From a bacterium (GTDB lineage Bacteria > Bacteroidota > Bacteroidia > Flavobacteriales > Schleiferiaceae): a stretch of DNA of 64,000 nucleotides. The DNA lies in contig WGMI01000037.1 in the NCBI GenBank assembly GCA_016125155.1, positions 1-64,000 of the forward strand, read 5' to 3'. A program made the position numbers and the translations under genes. The notes under the pieces were generated by a model that was not told the origin of the DNA, made no database searches, and saw only the letters and a program-made list of their open reading frames with translations. Positions 35,588 through 46,084 of this stretch are shown one piece after another (the first letter of the stretch is position 1; every line of letters starts with the position of its first letter).

Positions 35588-35982
35588 TTCAGGGTTATTT
35601 TGAGTTCCATCGGTTTGCTTTGGTGGATTCGTGCCCCGCTGCTGCGGTTGACCACGAAGGGTTTGGTGGCACGAATCAACATGGTTTGCGCTTGGGGCAA
35701 CGCCTTGGAAAACTGAACCCGTTTCTTTTCACCCATCCACAAACCGCTCCAAATTTCCTTGCCCGAGGCGTCGTAGACCAGGGTTTCATAGGCCGCCATT
35801 AGATTCTCAATGCACGGACCTTGGGGAGCCCGTGCAATGCACAACTCAAACGAACCGTCGGTGCGCACCGATTCGCTGACCATGGAAAAACGGAGCGCAT
35901 CGTCGCGCACGGGCTCCTGGGTTTGGGCGCTCAGTAGGCCCAGACCGAGGCTCAACCCCATCCCAGCCAAAAATTGCTTCAT
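35584..35982 (-). CDS. Small secreted protein of unknown function
   Basis: 132 residues with signal peptide (1-20, ending LLSAQ) and a short beta-rich mature part ([29 protein letters not shown]). I recognise no family. It overlaps both miaB and the sigma-54 gene by 4 bases (ATGA), so it is firmly in that operon. Confidence 0.7.
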   Translation of the reverse strand: MKQFLAGMGLSLGLGLLSAQTQEPVRDDALRFSMVSESVRTDGSFELCIARAPQGPCIENLMAAYETLVYDASGKEIWSGLWMGEKKRVQFSKALPQAQTMLIRATKPFVVNRSSGARIHQSKPMELKITLK

Positions 35983-37427
35983 GATCGCGCTGCGGTTTGC
36001 CCCAACAGGGTCGCTGCGCTGCAGTCTTCAATCGCTACCCAAACCAAATCGCCAGGTTTTTGACCTGGTAGTTTGGGGAATACCACGACGGTATTTTGGG
36101 TCGTCCGGCTCGTCCAATGATGTTCAGAGCGCTTGGAATCGCCTTCGATGAGCACTTCCACCACGCGTCCCACTTCCGCCTGGTTGCGCTCGAGCGAATG
36201 CCGCTGCTGGAGCTCGATAATCTCGTTCAAACGCCTTTTTTTGACTTCGAGCGGAATGTCGTCCACCAGGGTTCGGGCCGCGTGGGTTCCGGGTCGTTCA
36301 GAATAGTAAAACATAAAGCCGAAGTGGTAGCGCACGGCCTCCATGAGGCTCAAAGTTTCGGCGTGGTCTTCTTCGGTTTCTCCGGGAAAACCCGCGATCA
36401 TGTCCATGCTCAGCGCCACTTCGGGCAGAATGCGTCGTATGCGCTCTATACGCGCCAAGTAGTCTTCGCGGTCGTGTCCTCGGTTCATCGCCTTCAGGAT
36501 CCGGCTGCTCCCCGACTGCACGGGCAGGTGAATCGATTTGCACAAGTTGGGATATTTGGCAATGGCATAGAGCACATCGTCGTGCATATCCTGCGGATTG
36601 CTCGTCGAAAAGCGAATCCGCATCTCCGGAACCGCTTCGGCCACTTGGCGCAGCAACGAAGCGAAGCCTACCGCCGAGGCCTGAGCCATGGCACTCGCCT
36701 TGGCAAAATCCTTTTTCGGCCCACCACCATACCACAAATACGAGTCGACGTTTTGCCCGAGCAAGGTCACTTCCCGGTAGCCCTGATCGCGCAGACTACG
36801 CACCTCGTCGAGAATGGTTTGGGGATTGCGGCTGCGCTCCCGTCCCCGGGTAAAGGGCACCACGCAAAAGCTGCACATATTGTCGCAGCCCCGGGTAATC
36901 GAAACAAAGGCCGTGACCCCATTGCTCCCCAACCGAACGGGATTGAGGTCTCCGTAGGTTTCTTCTTTGCTCAACAAAACGTTGACCGCCTTTCGCCCTC
37001 CTCCGATTTCTTCGAGCAAATGCGGCAATTCCCGATAGGCATCCGGACCGACCACCAAATCGACGAGCTTCTCCTGTTCGAGCAGGTCGTGTTTGAGGCG
37101 TTCGGCCATGCATCCGAGCAATCCCACCACCATATGCGGTTTGTGCGCTTTGATCGACTGGAAGTGCTTGAGCCGGTTGCGAATGGTCTGTTCGGCCTTG
37201 TCCCGAATGGAACAGGTGTTGAGCAAAACCAGATCGGCTTTTTCGAGGTCGCGGGTGGTTCCGTAGCCTTCCTTGGCCAAAATGCCAGCGACGATTTCGC
37301 TGTCGCTAAAGTTCATTTGGCAACCGTAGCTTTCTATAAATACCGAGCGCACGGCCTCTGGGGCTTCAGAGACAAGGGCTTCGCCCTGTCTGTGGTCGGG
37401 AAGGAGTTCGTCGGAGTGGCCGCGCAT
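35979..37427 (-). CDS. miaB: MiaB, tRNA methylthiotransferase
   Basis: 482 residues from ATG 37427. The N-terminal UPF0004 domain has [11 protein letters not shown] and [13 protein letters not shown] and GCMAERL (three Cys for the auxiliary cluster). The radical SAM motif is [14 protein letters not shown] with [16 protein letters not shown] domain lies at the end. MiaB adds the methylthio group to i6A37 of tRNA. A TTG at 37439 would add four residues. It starts the operon miaB-unknown-sigma54-lptE-TPR-secG. Confidence 0.95.
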   Translation of the reverse strand: MRGHSDELLPDHRQGEALVSEAPEAVRSVFIESYGCQMNFSDSEIVAGILAKEGYGTTRDLEKADLVLLNTCSIRDKAEQTIRNRLKHFQSIKAHKPHMVVGLLGCMAERLKHDLLEQEKLVDLVVGPDAYRELPHLLEEIGGGRKAVNVLLSKEETYGDLNPVRLGSNGVTAFVSITRGCDNMCSFCVVPFTRGRERSRNPQTILDEVRSLRDQGYREVTLLGQNVDSYLWYGGGPKKDFAKASAMAQASAVGFASLLRQVAEAVPEMRIRFSTSNPQDMHDDVLYAIAKYPNLCKSIHLPVQSGSSRILKAMNRGHDREDYLARIERIRRILPEVALSMDMIAGFPGETEEDHAETLSLMEAVRYHFGFMFYYSERPGTHAARTLVDDIPLEVKKRRLNEIIELQQRHSLERNQAEVGRVVEVLIEGDSKRSEHHWTSRTTQNTVVVFPKLPGQKPGDLVWVAIEDCSAATLLGQTAARS

Positions 37428-37677
37428 GGGAGGTTTCAACCGAAATGGGGGGGTAAGTGGTACCGGGCAAAACTACGAAGGATGCAATGCACCCGTGACA
37501 ACTTGACAGGGTAAGGCGCTTTTGAGCCCTGGGTTCGATTCCGAGGTCTTCTATTCTTATAGGTCCTGAAAACAAGCCAATTCGGCCAACCATCGGGCCT
37601 TCCTCGGACCTTGGGTCTTTGCCCGCTGGACGAATGCCTTTTCTTTGCACGGTCCCATCATTCGATTTCCCCTGCCC

Positions 37678-39996
37678 ATGCCCAAGAATTTAGTCATTGT
37701 GGAGTCGCCCGCCAAGGCCAAGACCATCGCGGGGTTTTTGGGTTCCGATTTCGAGGTGGAATCGAGCTTTGGACACATTCGCGACTTGGTGGAAAGCGGG
37801 TTGGGGGTGGACGTGGCCAACAACTTCGCCCCAGAGTATGTCGTGCCCAAGGAAAAGGCTGAGGTCGTCAAAAAACTCCGCAAAAAAGTCAAGGAAACCG
37901 ACATCGTTTGGTTGGCTTCCGATGAGGATCGGGAGGGAGAAGCCATTGCCTGGCATTTGGCGGAGGCCCTCGGGCTCGATCCGCTCCGAACCAACCGCAT
38001 TGTCTTTCACGAGATCACGAAAAAAGCGATTCAAAAGGCGGTGGAGCAACCCCGCACCATCGATCTGAACCTGGTCAATGCCCAACAGGCAAGGCGGGTC
38101 CTAGACCGCTTGGTGGGCTACCAACTCAGCCCGGTTTTGTGGAAAAAGGTAAAGCGGGGGTTGAGCGCAGGACGGGTACAAAGCGTTGCCGTGCGCTTGC
38201 TGGTAGAGCGCGAACGCGAAGTGCAGAAGTTCCAGGCGGTCAGTGCCTTTCGCGTCGTGGCCGAATTCGAGGTCGGCAAAAAGAAATTCAAGGCTGAACT
38301 CGATCGGCGCTTCGACGCAGAACCCGAGGCTACGGCTTTTCTCGAATCCTTGTTTCACAGGGGGTTCTCGGTTCAAAACGTGGACGTAAAGCCAGCCAAA
38401 AAGAGTCCCAGCCCACCGTTTACCACGTCTACCCTCCAGCAGGAAGCCGCGCGCAAATTGGGCTTTTCGGTTTCGATGACCATGCAGTTGGCGCAGAAAC
38501 TCTACGAAGAGGGGCATATCACCTACATGCGAACCGACTCGGTCAACCTCAGCGACGAGGCATTGGCCGCGGCAAGGGCGCAAATCATCAGCCATTACGG
38601 CGATTCTTTTGCCCAAACGCGCAAGTTCCAAACCAAGAGCAAAGGAGCCCAAGAGGCCCACGAAGCCATTCGCCCAACGTATTTTGAGCGCGTCTCCGCC
38701 GGAACCGATGCCCGTCAAAAGAAGCTGTACGAGCTCATCTGGAAGCGCAGTTTGGCGTCTCAAATGAGCGACGCCCAACTCGAACGCACCACCATCTCAA
38801 TTCCTGCTCCCGATCAAACCCAGTTTGTCGCCAAAGGAGAGGTGATTCGCTTTGAAGGTTTTTTAAAGCTTTACCTCGAGGGTCAGGACGACGAAGATCC
38901 CGAAGGCGACTCGGTTCTGTTGCCCGCAGTCGACCCAGAACAAACGCTGGCATTGAACACAGCCGAGGCCGTGGAGCGCTATACCCGACCCCCGGCCCGC
39001 TATACAGAAGCCAGCCTGGTCAAAAAACTCGAAGAACTCGGCATCGGACGCCCATCGACCTATGCGCCCACCATTTCTACGATCCTTAAGCGGGGCTATG
39101 CCGAAAAATCGGAACTCGAAGGCGTTGTGCGTTCCTACCGACGGCTTTGGCTGGAATCGGGAGGACTCAAGGCCGAAACTCTGACCGAGCGCACCGGAGC
39201 CGACAAAGGCAAACTGATTCCCACCGACATTGGAGCGGTGGTGAACGACTTTCTCGTAGAACACTTCGCCCCGGTGCTCGATTTTCACTTTACCGCCCAA
39301 ATCGAAGAGGAGTTCGACCGCATTGCCGAAGGCGAAGAAGACTGGGTGGAGATGATGGACCGCTTTTACAGCAAGTTCCACACCACCATCGAGGTCGTTG
39401 AAGAGACTGCTGGATACGCCAAAGGAGAGCGGCTGCTCGGCACCGATCCCAAGACCCAACTCCCGGTCTATGCCAAAATTGCCCGATACGGACCCGTCGT
39501 TCAATTGGGCAGTTCCGATTCGGAAGACAAACCGCGTTTTGCTGGACTCATCAAAGGGCAGAGCCTCGAGACCATTACCCTCGAAGAGGCGCTCAAGCTC
39601 TTTGAACTCCCGAGGAGTCTGGGCGAATTTGAAGGCAAGAAGGTCAAGACTTCGGTGGGGCGTTTTGGCCCCTATGTGCAGCACGGAGACACCTTTGTCT
39701 CGCTGAAAACCGACGAGGGCGACAACCCATATTCGATCGATTTGGATCGGGCCATTGCGTTGATTTTGGCCAAGCGCGATCAGGCCGCCAAGAGTTTGAT
39801 TCGCCGCTTCGAAGTCGATCCTCCCATCGAAATACTCGAAGGGCGTTGGGGTCCTTACATCAAAAGGGGCAAGGACAACTTTAAGATTCCCAAAGGGCAA
39901 GACCCGCTCGCGCTCGATTTGGCGGCTGTAGAAGCCCTCATCGAGGCGGCGCCTCCACCCAAGAAAGCCCCTGGCGGGCGCAAAGGCAAGCGTTAA
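37678..39996 (+). CDS. topA: DNA topoisomerase I
   Basis: 772 residues from ATG 37678 (MPKNLVIVESPAKAKTIAGF). TOPRIM has the acidic triad in ASDEDREGEAIAWHL, the active-site tyrosine lies in TYMRTDSVNLS, and type IA domains follow. The C-terminus has no zinc fingers but repeats of the TopA_C kind (SVGRFGPYVQHGDTFVSL, EGRWGPYIKRGKDNF) and a basic tail. It relaxes negative supercoils. It precedes the arginase-like gene by 33 bases; topA next to the T9SS locus is common in Bacteroidota. Confidence 0.95.
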   Translation: MPKNLVIVESPAKAKTIAGFLGSDFEVESSFGHIRDLVESGLGVDVANNFAPEYVVPKEKAEVVKKLRKKVKETDIVWLASDEDREGEAIAWHLAEALGLDPLRTNRIVFHEITKKAIQKAVEQPRTIDLNLVNAQQARRVLDRLVGYQLSPVLWKKVKRGLSAGRVQSVAVRLLVEREREVQKFQAVSAFRVVAEFEVGKKKFKAELDRRFDAEPEATAFLESLFHRGFSVQNVDVKPAKKSPSPPFTTSTLQQEAARKLGFSVSMTMQLAQKLYEEGHITYMRTDSVNLSDEALAAARAQIISHYGDSFAQTRKFQTKSKGAQEAHEAIRPTYFERVSAGTDARQKKLYELIWKRSLASQMSDAQLERTTISIPAPDQTQFVAKGEVIRFEGFLKLYLEGQDDEDPEGDSVLLPAVDPEQTLALNTAEAVERYTRPPARYTEASLVKKLEELGIGRPSTYAPTISTILKRGYAEKSELEGVVRSYRRLWLESGGLKAETLTERTGADKGKLIPTDIGAVVNDFLVEHFAPVLDFHFTAQIEEEFDRIAEGEEDWVEMMDRFYSKFHTTIEVVEETAGYAKGERLLGTDPKTQLPVYAKIARYGPVVQLGSSDSEDKPRFAGLIKGQSLETITLEEALKLFELPRSLGEFEGKKVKTSVGRFGPYVQHGDTFVSLKTDEGDNPYSIDLDRAIALILAKRDQAAKSLIRRFEVDPPIEILEGRWGPYIKRGKDNFKIPKGQDPLALDLAAVEALIEAAPPPKKAPGGRKGKR

Positions 39997-40029
39997 CCAA
40001 CCTCTTTCTCCCCGTAGATCGACCTTCCG

Positions 40030-41202
40030 ATGTACCACGAATTTTTGGCCCCAGTTCGCGCTGGGCTCCTCGATCTCTACGCCGGATCGTCCAAACCCCA
40101 AATTGGTGCCCGGATCAAAGCCCACGAAGAAATAGGCGGTTTGCCCGAGCTCGACGCCCCGGGCATTGCGCTCATCGGGGTGTGCGAGGGGCGGGGTTCC
40201 GGGATCGAGCGCACCCAAGAATTGGCCCCCGACGTGGTTCGGGAGGCCTTGTACGCCTTGTATTGCGGTCCCTGGACAACGCCTTTGTACGACTTGGGCA
40301 ATCTCTATGCTGGGGAACGGGTAGAAGATACCTATGCCGCCCTGCAGGAAGTCTGCGCAGAAGTACTCAAATTGCGCATGGTTCCCTTGGTCATCGGGGG
40401 CAGTCAAGATCTCACGTATGCGCTTTACCGGGCTTTTGACGCCCTCGAACAAACCGTCAATCTATGCGCCCTCGACAGCCGGCTCGACTTGGGGCATTTT
40501 GAAGGGGGGTTGAATGAATCGAACTATCTGAGCCACATTGTGCTGAACAAACCGTATCGACTCTTCAACTTCGTCAATCTCGGATATCAGACCTATTTCG
40601 CACAACAAGAAGAGCTCGAATTGGTGGAACGCATGCATTTTGACGTCCAGCGGCTCGGGCTACTTCGCTCCAACCTGGCGCTGGCCGAACCTCTTTTGCG
40701 GGACACCGATTTGTTGAGTTTCGATTATTCGTGCATCCGGGTTTCGGAAGCGCCCGGGGCCGTCCAACCCTCTCCCAATGGATTTACCGCCGACGAAGCC
40801 TGCCGATTGGCGCGCTATGCGGGCATGAGCGACAAGGTGAGCGCGGCCGGTTTGTTCGGCTTCGACCCCAGTCTCGACCAGCGCGGTGCAGGTGCTATGT
40901 TGCTGGCCCAAATGGTGTGGTACTTTGTCGAAGGCTACGACGGTCGCGTCGGAGACTATCCTTTTGCGAGCAAGAAAGACTATGTTCGCTTTACGGTTTT
41001 GATCAACGATGGCGAACACGAATTGGTGTTCTACCGAAGTCCCTTGAGCGATCGATGGTGGGTAGAGGTCCCCATACCCGCAGAAAGAATCGGACAGACC
41101 CAGCGCCATGCCCTGCTGCCCTGCACCCACGACGACTATCAGATGGCCTGCAGCAACGAAATTCCAGAGCGCTGGTGGATGGCTTTTCGGAAATCCATTT
41201 AA
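40030..41202 (+). CDS. Arginase/formimidoylglutamase-fold protein lacking metal ligands
   Basis: 390 residues with a ureohydrolase fold and family spacing. The metal motifs are degenerate: GGDHS reads GGSQD (123-127), DAHxD reads DSRLD (149-153), and SxDxDxxDP reads SFDYSCI (230-236). Two His ligands and one Asp are missing, so a manganese pair cannot form in the normal way. It lies between topA and porP, where such a gene is often found in Bacteroidota. A structural or regulatory role near T9SS is inference. Automated pipelines often call it formimidoylglutamase. Confidence 0.85.
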   Translation: MYHEFLAPVRAGLLDLYAGSSKPQIGARIKAHEEIGGLPELDAPGIALIGVCEGRGSGIERTQELAPDVVREALYALYCGPWTTPLYDLGNLYAGERVEDTYAALQEVCAEVLKLRMVPLVIGGSQDLTYALYRAFDALEQTVNLCALDSRLDLGHFEGGLNESNYLSHIVLNKPYRLFNFVNLGYQTYFAQQEELELVERMHFDVQRLGLLRSNLALAEPLLRDTDLLSFDYSCIRVSEAPGAVQPSPNGFTADEACRLARYAGMSDKVSAAGLFGFDPSLDQRGAGAMLLAQMVWYFVEGYDGRVGDYPFASKKDYVRFTVLINDGEHELVFYRSPLSDRWWVEVPIPAERIGQTQRHALLPCTHDDYQMACSNEIPERWWMAFRKSI

Positions 41203-41316
41203 CCCCATTCGACGATGAAGTCCCTTTTTTTAAGATTCCCTTTTGAAGAAGTCGGTGTTGAAAAAAATCAAAAATCCCGAAATTCTCTATCTTTAGCGGC
41301 TTACAAAGGATTCCGG

Positions 41317-42279
41317 ATGCGATTGACCCCCGTTACCCGTTGGTTTTTATTTTTCGCAATGTCTTGTTCTTTAGGCTTATCGGCCCAGCAGGACATACAG
41401 TTTACCCAGTTTATGCACAACCGCCTGCTCTACAATCCGGGCTATGCGGGGAGTCGTGGGTCGATTTGTCTGGACTTGTTGCACCGCAGCCAATGGGTCG
41501 GTTTTGAAGACGCTCCGACCACCCAAAACTTCAATGCAGACATTCCGCTCAATTTTCTCCATGGAGGGATCGGCCTGATTATCACCAACGATCAGATCGG
41601 ATTTTTCCAAGACATCTCAGCCGGATTGGCCTATGCCTATCAGATGCAACTCGGGCAAGGCAAATTGGGCCTGGGTTTGATGGTCGACTTTAAGAACAAG
41701 GCTCTGCGCTCCGGAGAGTGGATTGCGCCAGACGGAACCAACGGAGGTACGGACCCTTCCATCATTGCTCCCGGTTCTTCGGCGCTCTCTCCCGATTTGA
41801 ATTTTGGGGTGTACTACGAAGAAGAGCGCTTTTGGGGTGGGATTTCGAGCACCCGGCTCATCGAAGGCAACTTTGCCCTTCCCAACCAAAGCGCAGGAGA
41901 GACTCAGTTTCGCAGCACCCGGCATTACTTCCTCATGGGCGGCTACAATTGGTTCATCCCCAATACGAATTGGGCCGTTTTGCCCGCCGTCATGATGAAG
42001 TCGGATTTCGCCGGACCCTCCACCTTTGATCTCAACGTCAACGCTATGTACAATAACCGTGTGTGGGGGGGCGTTACGTATCGCACCCAGGACGCTTTGG
42101 CAGTGATGGCCGGGGCCTACATTATTCCTTCGCTGAAGTTGGGATATTCCTACGACATCACGCTGTCCGATTTGGCAAACAGCAGCAGTGGAAGTCATGA
42201 GATTATGCTCGGTTATTGTTTCAAAATCGAAGTTCCGGAACGCGAAAGAGGTAGCTACCGTAACATTAGATTTTTGTAA
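41317..42279 (+). CDS. porP: PorP/SprF family T9SS outer-membrane protein
   Basis: 320 residues from ATG 41317 (MRLTPVTRWFLFF). Signal peptide (ending LGLSAQQ) followed by QDIQFTQFMHNRLLYNPGYAGSRG, the PorP/SprF hallmark, and an alternating beta-barrel pattern to the end. These proteins attach T9SS cargo at the surface, often type B proteins. An upstream start at 41215 adds 34 residues without a signal peptide and is rejected. It is followed by gldK with only 43 bases between stop and ATG. Confidence 0.92.
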   Translation: MRLTPVTRWFLFFAMSCSLGLSAQQDIQFTQFMHNRLLYNPGYAGSRGSICLDLLHRSQWVGFEDAPTTQNFNADIPLNFLHGGIGLIITNDQIGFFQDISAGLAYAYQMQLGQGKLGLGLMVDFKNKALRSGEWIAPDGTNGGTDPSIIAPGSSALSPDLNFGVYYEEERFWGGISSTRLIEGNFALPNQSAGETQFRSTRHYFLMGGYNWFIPNTNWAVLPAVMMKSDFAGPSTFDLNVNAMYNNRVWGGVTYRTQDALAVMAGAYIIPSLKLGYSYDITLSDLANSSSGSHEIMLGYCFKIEVPERERGSYRNIRFL

Positions 42280-42322
42280 TATTGCGCTACGTGTTTTCCC
42301 CCTTCACGGCCTTCATCCGTTC

Positions 42323-43759
42323 ATGAACCCCCCTATGAACAGCATCAAAAGTTTATTAGCGGCTTCGGCCATCCTCGTCCTGTCCGGCTGCAGCAGCGGC
42401 GATCACGGCGAATTGGTGGGCGTTCAGGACCGCCCTTTGTGGTTTCCCTCGGAGCCCTTTGGCATGGTCTTTATCCCCCAAGGCTCTTACAATATGGGTT
42501 CGGCCGATCAGGACGTGCCCTATGCCTTGACGGCTCCGACCAAGACGGTCTCGGTACGCGCCTTCTATATGGATCAAACCGAAATCACGAACAACGAATA
42601 CCGCCAGTTCGTCGATTGGGTGCGCGATTCGATTGTGCGCTTCCGCTTGGGCGAAGACGGTTTGGTAGAGGAGTATGCGCTGATTGACTATACCAATCTC
42701 GAGGATCCGACGTTTTACGAAGAATACATTGCGTTGAACTATCCGGACAGCCTCCAGCGCCGCATCAATTGGGAACCCTATTTGGAGTGGGATGTAGAAA
42801 AGTATCCCAGCGCGGAATACACCGAAATCATCGAGTCCATTTTTATTCGCCCCGAAGAGCGCTTTATGGGGGGTAAAATGGTCGACGCCCGCCAGTTGAA
42901 CTACGTGTATTTCTGGATGAACAAGCAGAAGGCCGGCAGAAAAGAAAATCGGGTTGAATACGACTACTACGATTCCGATGGAGACGGTCGTCAGTTCAGC
43001 TATCGCGACTATATCAAAGAAAATACCGAGGTTTCTGACCGCAGCAGCTTCATCGAAAAAGAAGTCATCAACGTCTACCCAGATACCCTGGTGTGGGTAC
43101 ACGATCTGACCTATTCGTTCAATGAACCCCAACACGACAAGTATTTCTGGCATCCCGCCTACGACGAGTACCCTGTAGTAGGCGTCAATTGGAAGCAAGC
43201 CCGCGCGTTTACGAACTGGCGTTCCAAGTACCGCAACGACTATCTGCGTCGCGAAGGCGAAATGCTCGAGCACGACTTCCGCCTGCCGACCGAGGCCGAA
43301 TGGGAATACGCGGCCCGGGGTGGACAAAACCTGGTCACCTATCCCTGGGGCGGTCCTTATGCCACCAACAGCTCGGGCTGTTACTTGGCCAACTTCAAAC
43401 CAGTGCGCGGCAACCTGACCGCCGATGGAGGTTTTTATCCGGTCAAAGCGACCTCGTACAATCCGAATGGTTTCAACCTCTACTGCATGGCAGGAAACGT
43501 ATCGGAGTGGACGAGCACGGCGTATGAAGCCGCTTCGTACTACTATGTGAGCGACATCAGCCCCGACTTCCAGTACAATGCTTCAGAAAACGACGACGAA
43601 ACCCTTAAGCGCAAGGTGATTCGCGGTGGTTCTTGGAAAGACGTGGCGGCCTATATGCAGGTCAGCTCGCGCGATTTCGAATACCAAGACACCGGAAAGA
43701 GCTACGTAGGGTTCCGCACCATTCAAGATTTCCTCGGCCGCGACGCCAAGGACTATTGA
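42323..43759 (+). CDS. gldK: GldK, T9SS/gliding lipoprotein
   Basis: 478 residues from ATG 42323; a second ATG at 42335 fits as well. Lipoprotein signal ending LVLSGCSSG. The rest is an SUMF1/formylglycine-generating-like fold: FGMVFIPQGSYNMGS, FYMDQTEITNNEYRQF, FRLPTEAEWEYAARGG, GFNLYCMAGNVSEWTS and KVIRGGSWKD. GldK forms a ring with GldN at the outer membrane. An upstream start at 42188 would overlap porP and lacks the signal. Confidence 0.95.
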   Translation: MNPPMNSIKSLLAASAILVLSGCSSGDHGELVGVQDRPLWFPSEPFGMVFIPQGSYNMGSADQDVPYALTAPTKTVSVRAFYMDQTEITNNEYRQFVDWVRDSIVRFRLGEDGLVEEYALIDYTNLEDPTFYEEYIALNYPDSLQRRINWEPYLEWDVEKYPSAEYTEIIESIFIRPEERFMGGKMVDARQLNYVYFWMNKQKAGRKENRVEYDYYDSDGDGRQFSYRDYIKENTEVSDRSSFIEKEVINVYPDTLVWVHDLTYSFNEPQHDKYFWHPAYDEYPVVGVNWKQARAFTNWRSKYRNDYLRREGEMLEHDFRLPTEAEWEYAARGGQNLVTYPWGGPYATNSSGCYLANFKPVRGNLTADGGFYPVKATSYNPNGFNLYCMAGNVSEWTSTAYEAASYYYVSDISPDFQYNASENDDETLKRKVIRGGSWKDVAAYMQVSSRDFEYQDTGKSYVGFRTIQDFLGRDAKDY

Positions 43760-43821
43760 TGGATTCCTTTCGGGCAGCAATCGACTTTTCCCAACCCCTC
43801 AACCCCTAAACCCTCAAGACA

Positions 43822-44499
43822 ATGGCACTGATTGATGTGAACGGCAAAGGCTTCAAGAACTTTATGGCAAAGCTGTACGGATGGGGTGCAGCGGTCGTCA
43901 TTCTCGGGGCGATGTTTAAAATCCTCCACCTTCCCGGCGCCGACATCATGCTGGTAGTAGGTTTGACCACCGAAGCCGTCATCTTCTTTTTCTCTGCCTT
44001 CGAAAAGCCGCACGAAGAGGTCGATTGGTCGTTGGTCTATCCCGAATTGGCCGGAATGGAAGACCCCGATGCCAAGCACAAGCACTCTTCCACCAAAAAC
44101 AACCAGCTTTCAGTAACCCAGGAGTTGGATCATATGTTGGAGTCGGCCAAGATTGACGGCGAACTCATCGAGAGTCTGAGCACGGGTTTGCGCAAATTCG
44201 GCGATGCGGCCACCAAATTGGGCGATACCTCCGAGGCTGCTCAAGCGACCAACGAGTACGCCAGCCAAGTGGCTATGGCCAGCAAGAATATGGAGTCGCT
44301 CAATGCCCTTTATGCCGTTCAGCTCGAGGCTTCGGCCAATCATATGGAAGTGCAAAACAACCTGATTGGCAAATTGAGCGGAACCATCGAAAACTCCGAG
44401 CGTCTCTCTACAGAAGTCACCGATTTGGTCCGCAACATCTCGAATTTGAATGCCGTCTATGGCGGTATGTTGGCAGCCATGAACGGCAACCGCAACTGA
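43822..44499 (+). CDS. gldL: GldL, T9SS motor protein
   Basis: 225 residues. Two membrane segments at about 14-34 and 40-60 (YGWGAAVVILGAMFKILHLPGA), then EKPHEEVDW and a long cytoplasmic helical part. GldL and GldM form the proton-driven motor of T9SS. Glu51 (TTEAVIFFF) in the second segment matches the conserved membrane-buried Glu. It lies 62 bases after gldK and 52 before gldM. Confidence 0.95.
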   Translation: MALIDVNGKGFKNFMAKLYGWGAAVVILGAMFKILHLPGADIMLVVGLTTEAVIFFFSAFEKPHEEVDWSLVYPELAGMEDPDAKHKHSSTKNNQLSVTQELDHMLESAKIDGELIESLSTGLRKFGDAATKLGDTSEAAQATNEYASQVAMASKNMESLNALYAVQLEASANHMEVQNNLIGKLSGTIENSERLSTEVTDLVRNISNLNAVYGGMLAAMNGNRN

Positions 44500-44551
44500 T
44501 CTCGACTTCTGAACGTCCTCGTTGTAACAAGAACCCCCTAACACAACTCCC

Positions 44552-46078
44552 ATGGCAGGTGGCAAACTGAGCCCGCGTCAGAAGATGATCAACATGATGT
44601 ATTTGGTGCTAACAGCCCTGTTGGCATTGAACATCTCCAAAGAAGTCTTGAACGCCTTGGTGGATCTCGAAGATGGTTTGGACAAAACGGCCAAAACCGT
44701 GGCGAGCAAGAATGCAGACGTATACGAACAGTTCAAGGCGGCCGCCCAGAACAACCCGGCTAAGGTGAAGCCGTGGATGGACAAGGCCTTTGAAGTGCGC
44801 GATGCATCCAACAGCATCGTAGAAGAGGTCGAGCTCATCAAGAACCAGTTGATCGAAGAAACCGGGGGCTACAAAGACGAGTCCAATACGGTTCCCAAGG
44901 GGTTGGAGAACCTCGAAAAGGCGGCCGATTACCTCCTCAATCAAGGACATGGTGAGGACTTGAAAAAGAAGATGGAAGCCCACCGCACCAAATTGTTGAC
45001 CTACGTTGGCGAAAACGAGCAGCTCAAAGCGAGCATCTTAAACTCATTGAATACCGACGACATCCAGGTAGGAGACCACAAGGTAGACTGGACCCACGGA
45101 AAGTTTGAGCACTATCCGATGGTCGCCATTCTGGCCTTCCTTACAGACATTCAAGCCCGCGTTCGGAATGCCGAAAGCGAGGTGATATCTGAATTGCAGG
45201 CCAATATTGACAAGGGAAGTCTGAAGTTCACGGGTGTTCGCGCGGTGGTGATGCCGAAGAGCAATTACTTGCTCCAGGGCGATCAATACGAAGCCGATGT
45301 ATTTCTCGCGGCCTACGACGATACCCAAGAGCCCGAGGTCATTATCAATGGCACTCCGCTGCCCAAAGATCAAGTTGTAGGGGGCATTGGCAAGGTCAAG
45401 TTTCCAGCGAGCGGCGTCGGCACAAAAAAATGGGCCGGAGTGATCAAGTTGAGTGCCAACGGAGAGGTCAAGGAATATCCCATCGAGAACGAGTACAACG
45501 TGGCTCCCCCCATGGCGGTGATCAGCCCCACCAAGATGAATGTCTTGTATCGCGGGGTTGAGAACCCGCTCGAGATCGGTGTTCCCGGTGTAGATCCCGC
45601 CAAAGTGGTCGTAACCGGCCCCGGGGTGCGCCAAGTAAAGCCGGGCGAATACGTGGCCGATGTGACCTCGATTACCGGCCAAAAGGAAGTGGAGATTTCG
45701 GTAGCCGTTAAAGACGAGGGTGGAACCAAGCAGATGGGTAAGAAAATGTTCCGTCTCAAGAACGTACCCCCTGCTCAAGGCTCTATTTTGGGCGTGTCCG
45801 ATGGATTAAAGTCAGCCAGCTTCATCAAACAAGGAACCATTCAGGCCAAGTTGGCCGACTTCCCCTTCGAAATGGAGTTGAATGTAGTTTCCTTCGAAGT
45901 GGTGATTCCGGGTTTTCCCCCGACGAAAATTCAGGGCAACAAGCTCGATGGAAACACCAAAACCCTGCTCGACAAGGTCAAGAACGGATCTACAGTGGTA
46001 TTCCGCGGCATCAAGGCCACGGGTCCCAAAGGATTGCGCGTAGATGCGAGCAGTTTCTCGATAGACGTCAACAACTAA
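44552..46078 (+). CDS. gldM: GldM, T9SS motor protein
   Basis: 508 residues. An N-terminal membrane segment (MINMMYLVLTALLALNISKEVL) with following periplasmic domains D1-D4 (LKFTGVRAVVMPKSNYLLQGDQY and VEISVAVKDEGGTKQMG). GldM spans the periplasm and meets the GldKN ring. The ATG is followed by AGGKLSPRQKMIN, the typical start. It is 6 bases before gldN, so they are coupled. Confidence 0.95.
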   Translation: MAGGKLSPRQKMINMMYLVLTALLALNISKEVLNALVDLEDGLDKTAKTVASKNADVYEQFKAAAQNNPAKVKPWMDKAFEVRDASNSIVEEVELIKNQLIEETGGYKDESNTVPKGLENLEKAADYLLNQGHGEDLKKKMEAHRTKLLTYVGENEQLKASILNSLNTDDIQVGDHKVDWTHGKFEHYPMVAILAFLTDIQARVRNAESEVISELQANIDKGSLKFTGVRAVVMPKSNYLLQGDQYEADVFLAAYDDTQEPEVIINGTPLPKDQVVGGIGKVKFPASGVGTKKWAGVIKLSANGEVKEYPIENEYNVAPPMAVISPTKMNVLYRGVENPLEIGVPGVDPAKVVVTGPGVRQVKPGEYVADVTSITGQKEVEISVAVKDEGGTKQMGKKMFRLKNVPPAQGSILGVSDGLKSASFIKQGTIQAKLADFPFEMELNVVSFEVVIPGFPPTKIQGNKLDGNTKTLLDKVKNGSTVVFRGIKATGPKGLRVDASSFSIDVNN

Positions 46079-46084
46079 GGAGTC

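Noticed and set aside
37475-37551. Possible tRNA gene around GGGTTCGATTCC
   Set aside because: The T-arm has one mismatch, the acceptor ends pair in only 5 of 7 positions, and no proper anticodon arm forms. It may be a decayed tRNA but cannot be supported.
38863-40452. 529-codon open frame on the minus strand
   Set aside because: Shadow of topA and the arginase-like gene.
40030-41202. Active formimidoylglutamase/arginase
   Set aside because: Two His and one Asp ligands of the metal pair are missing.
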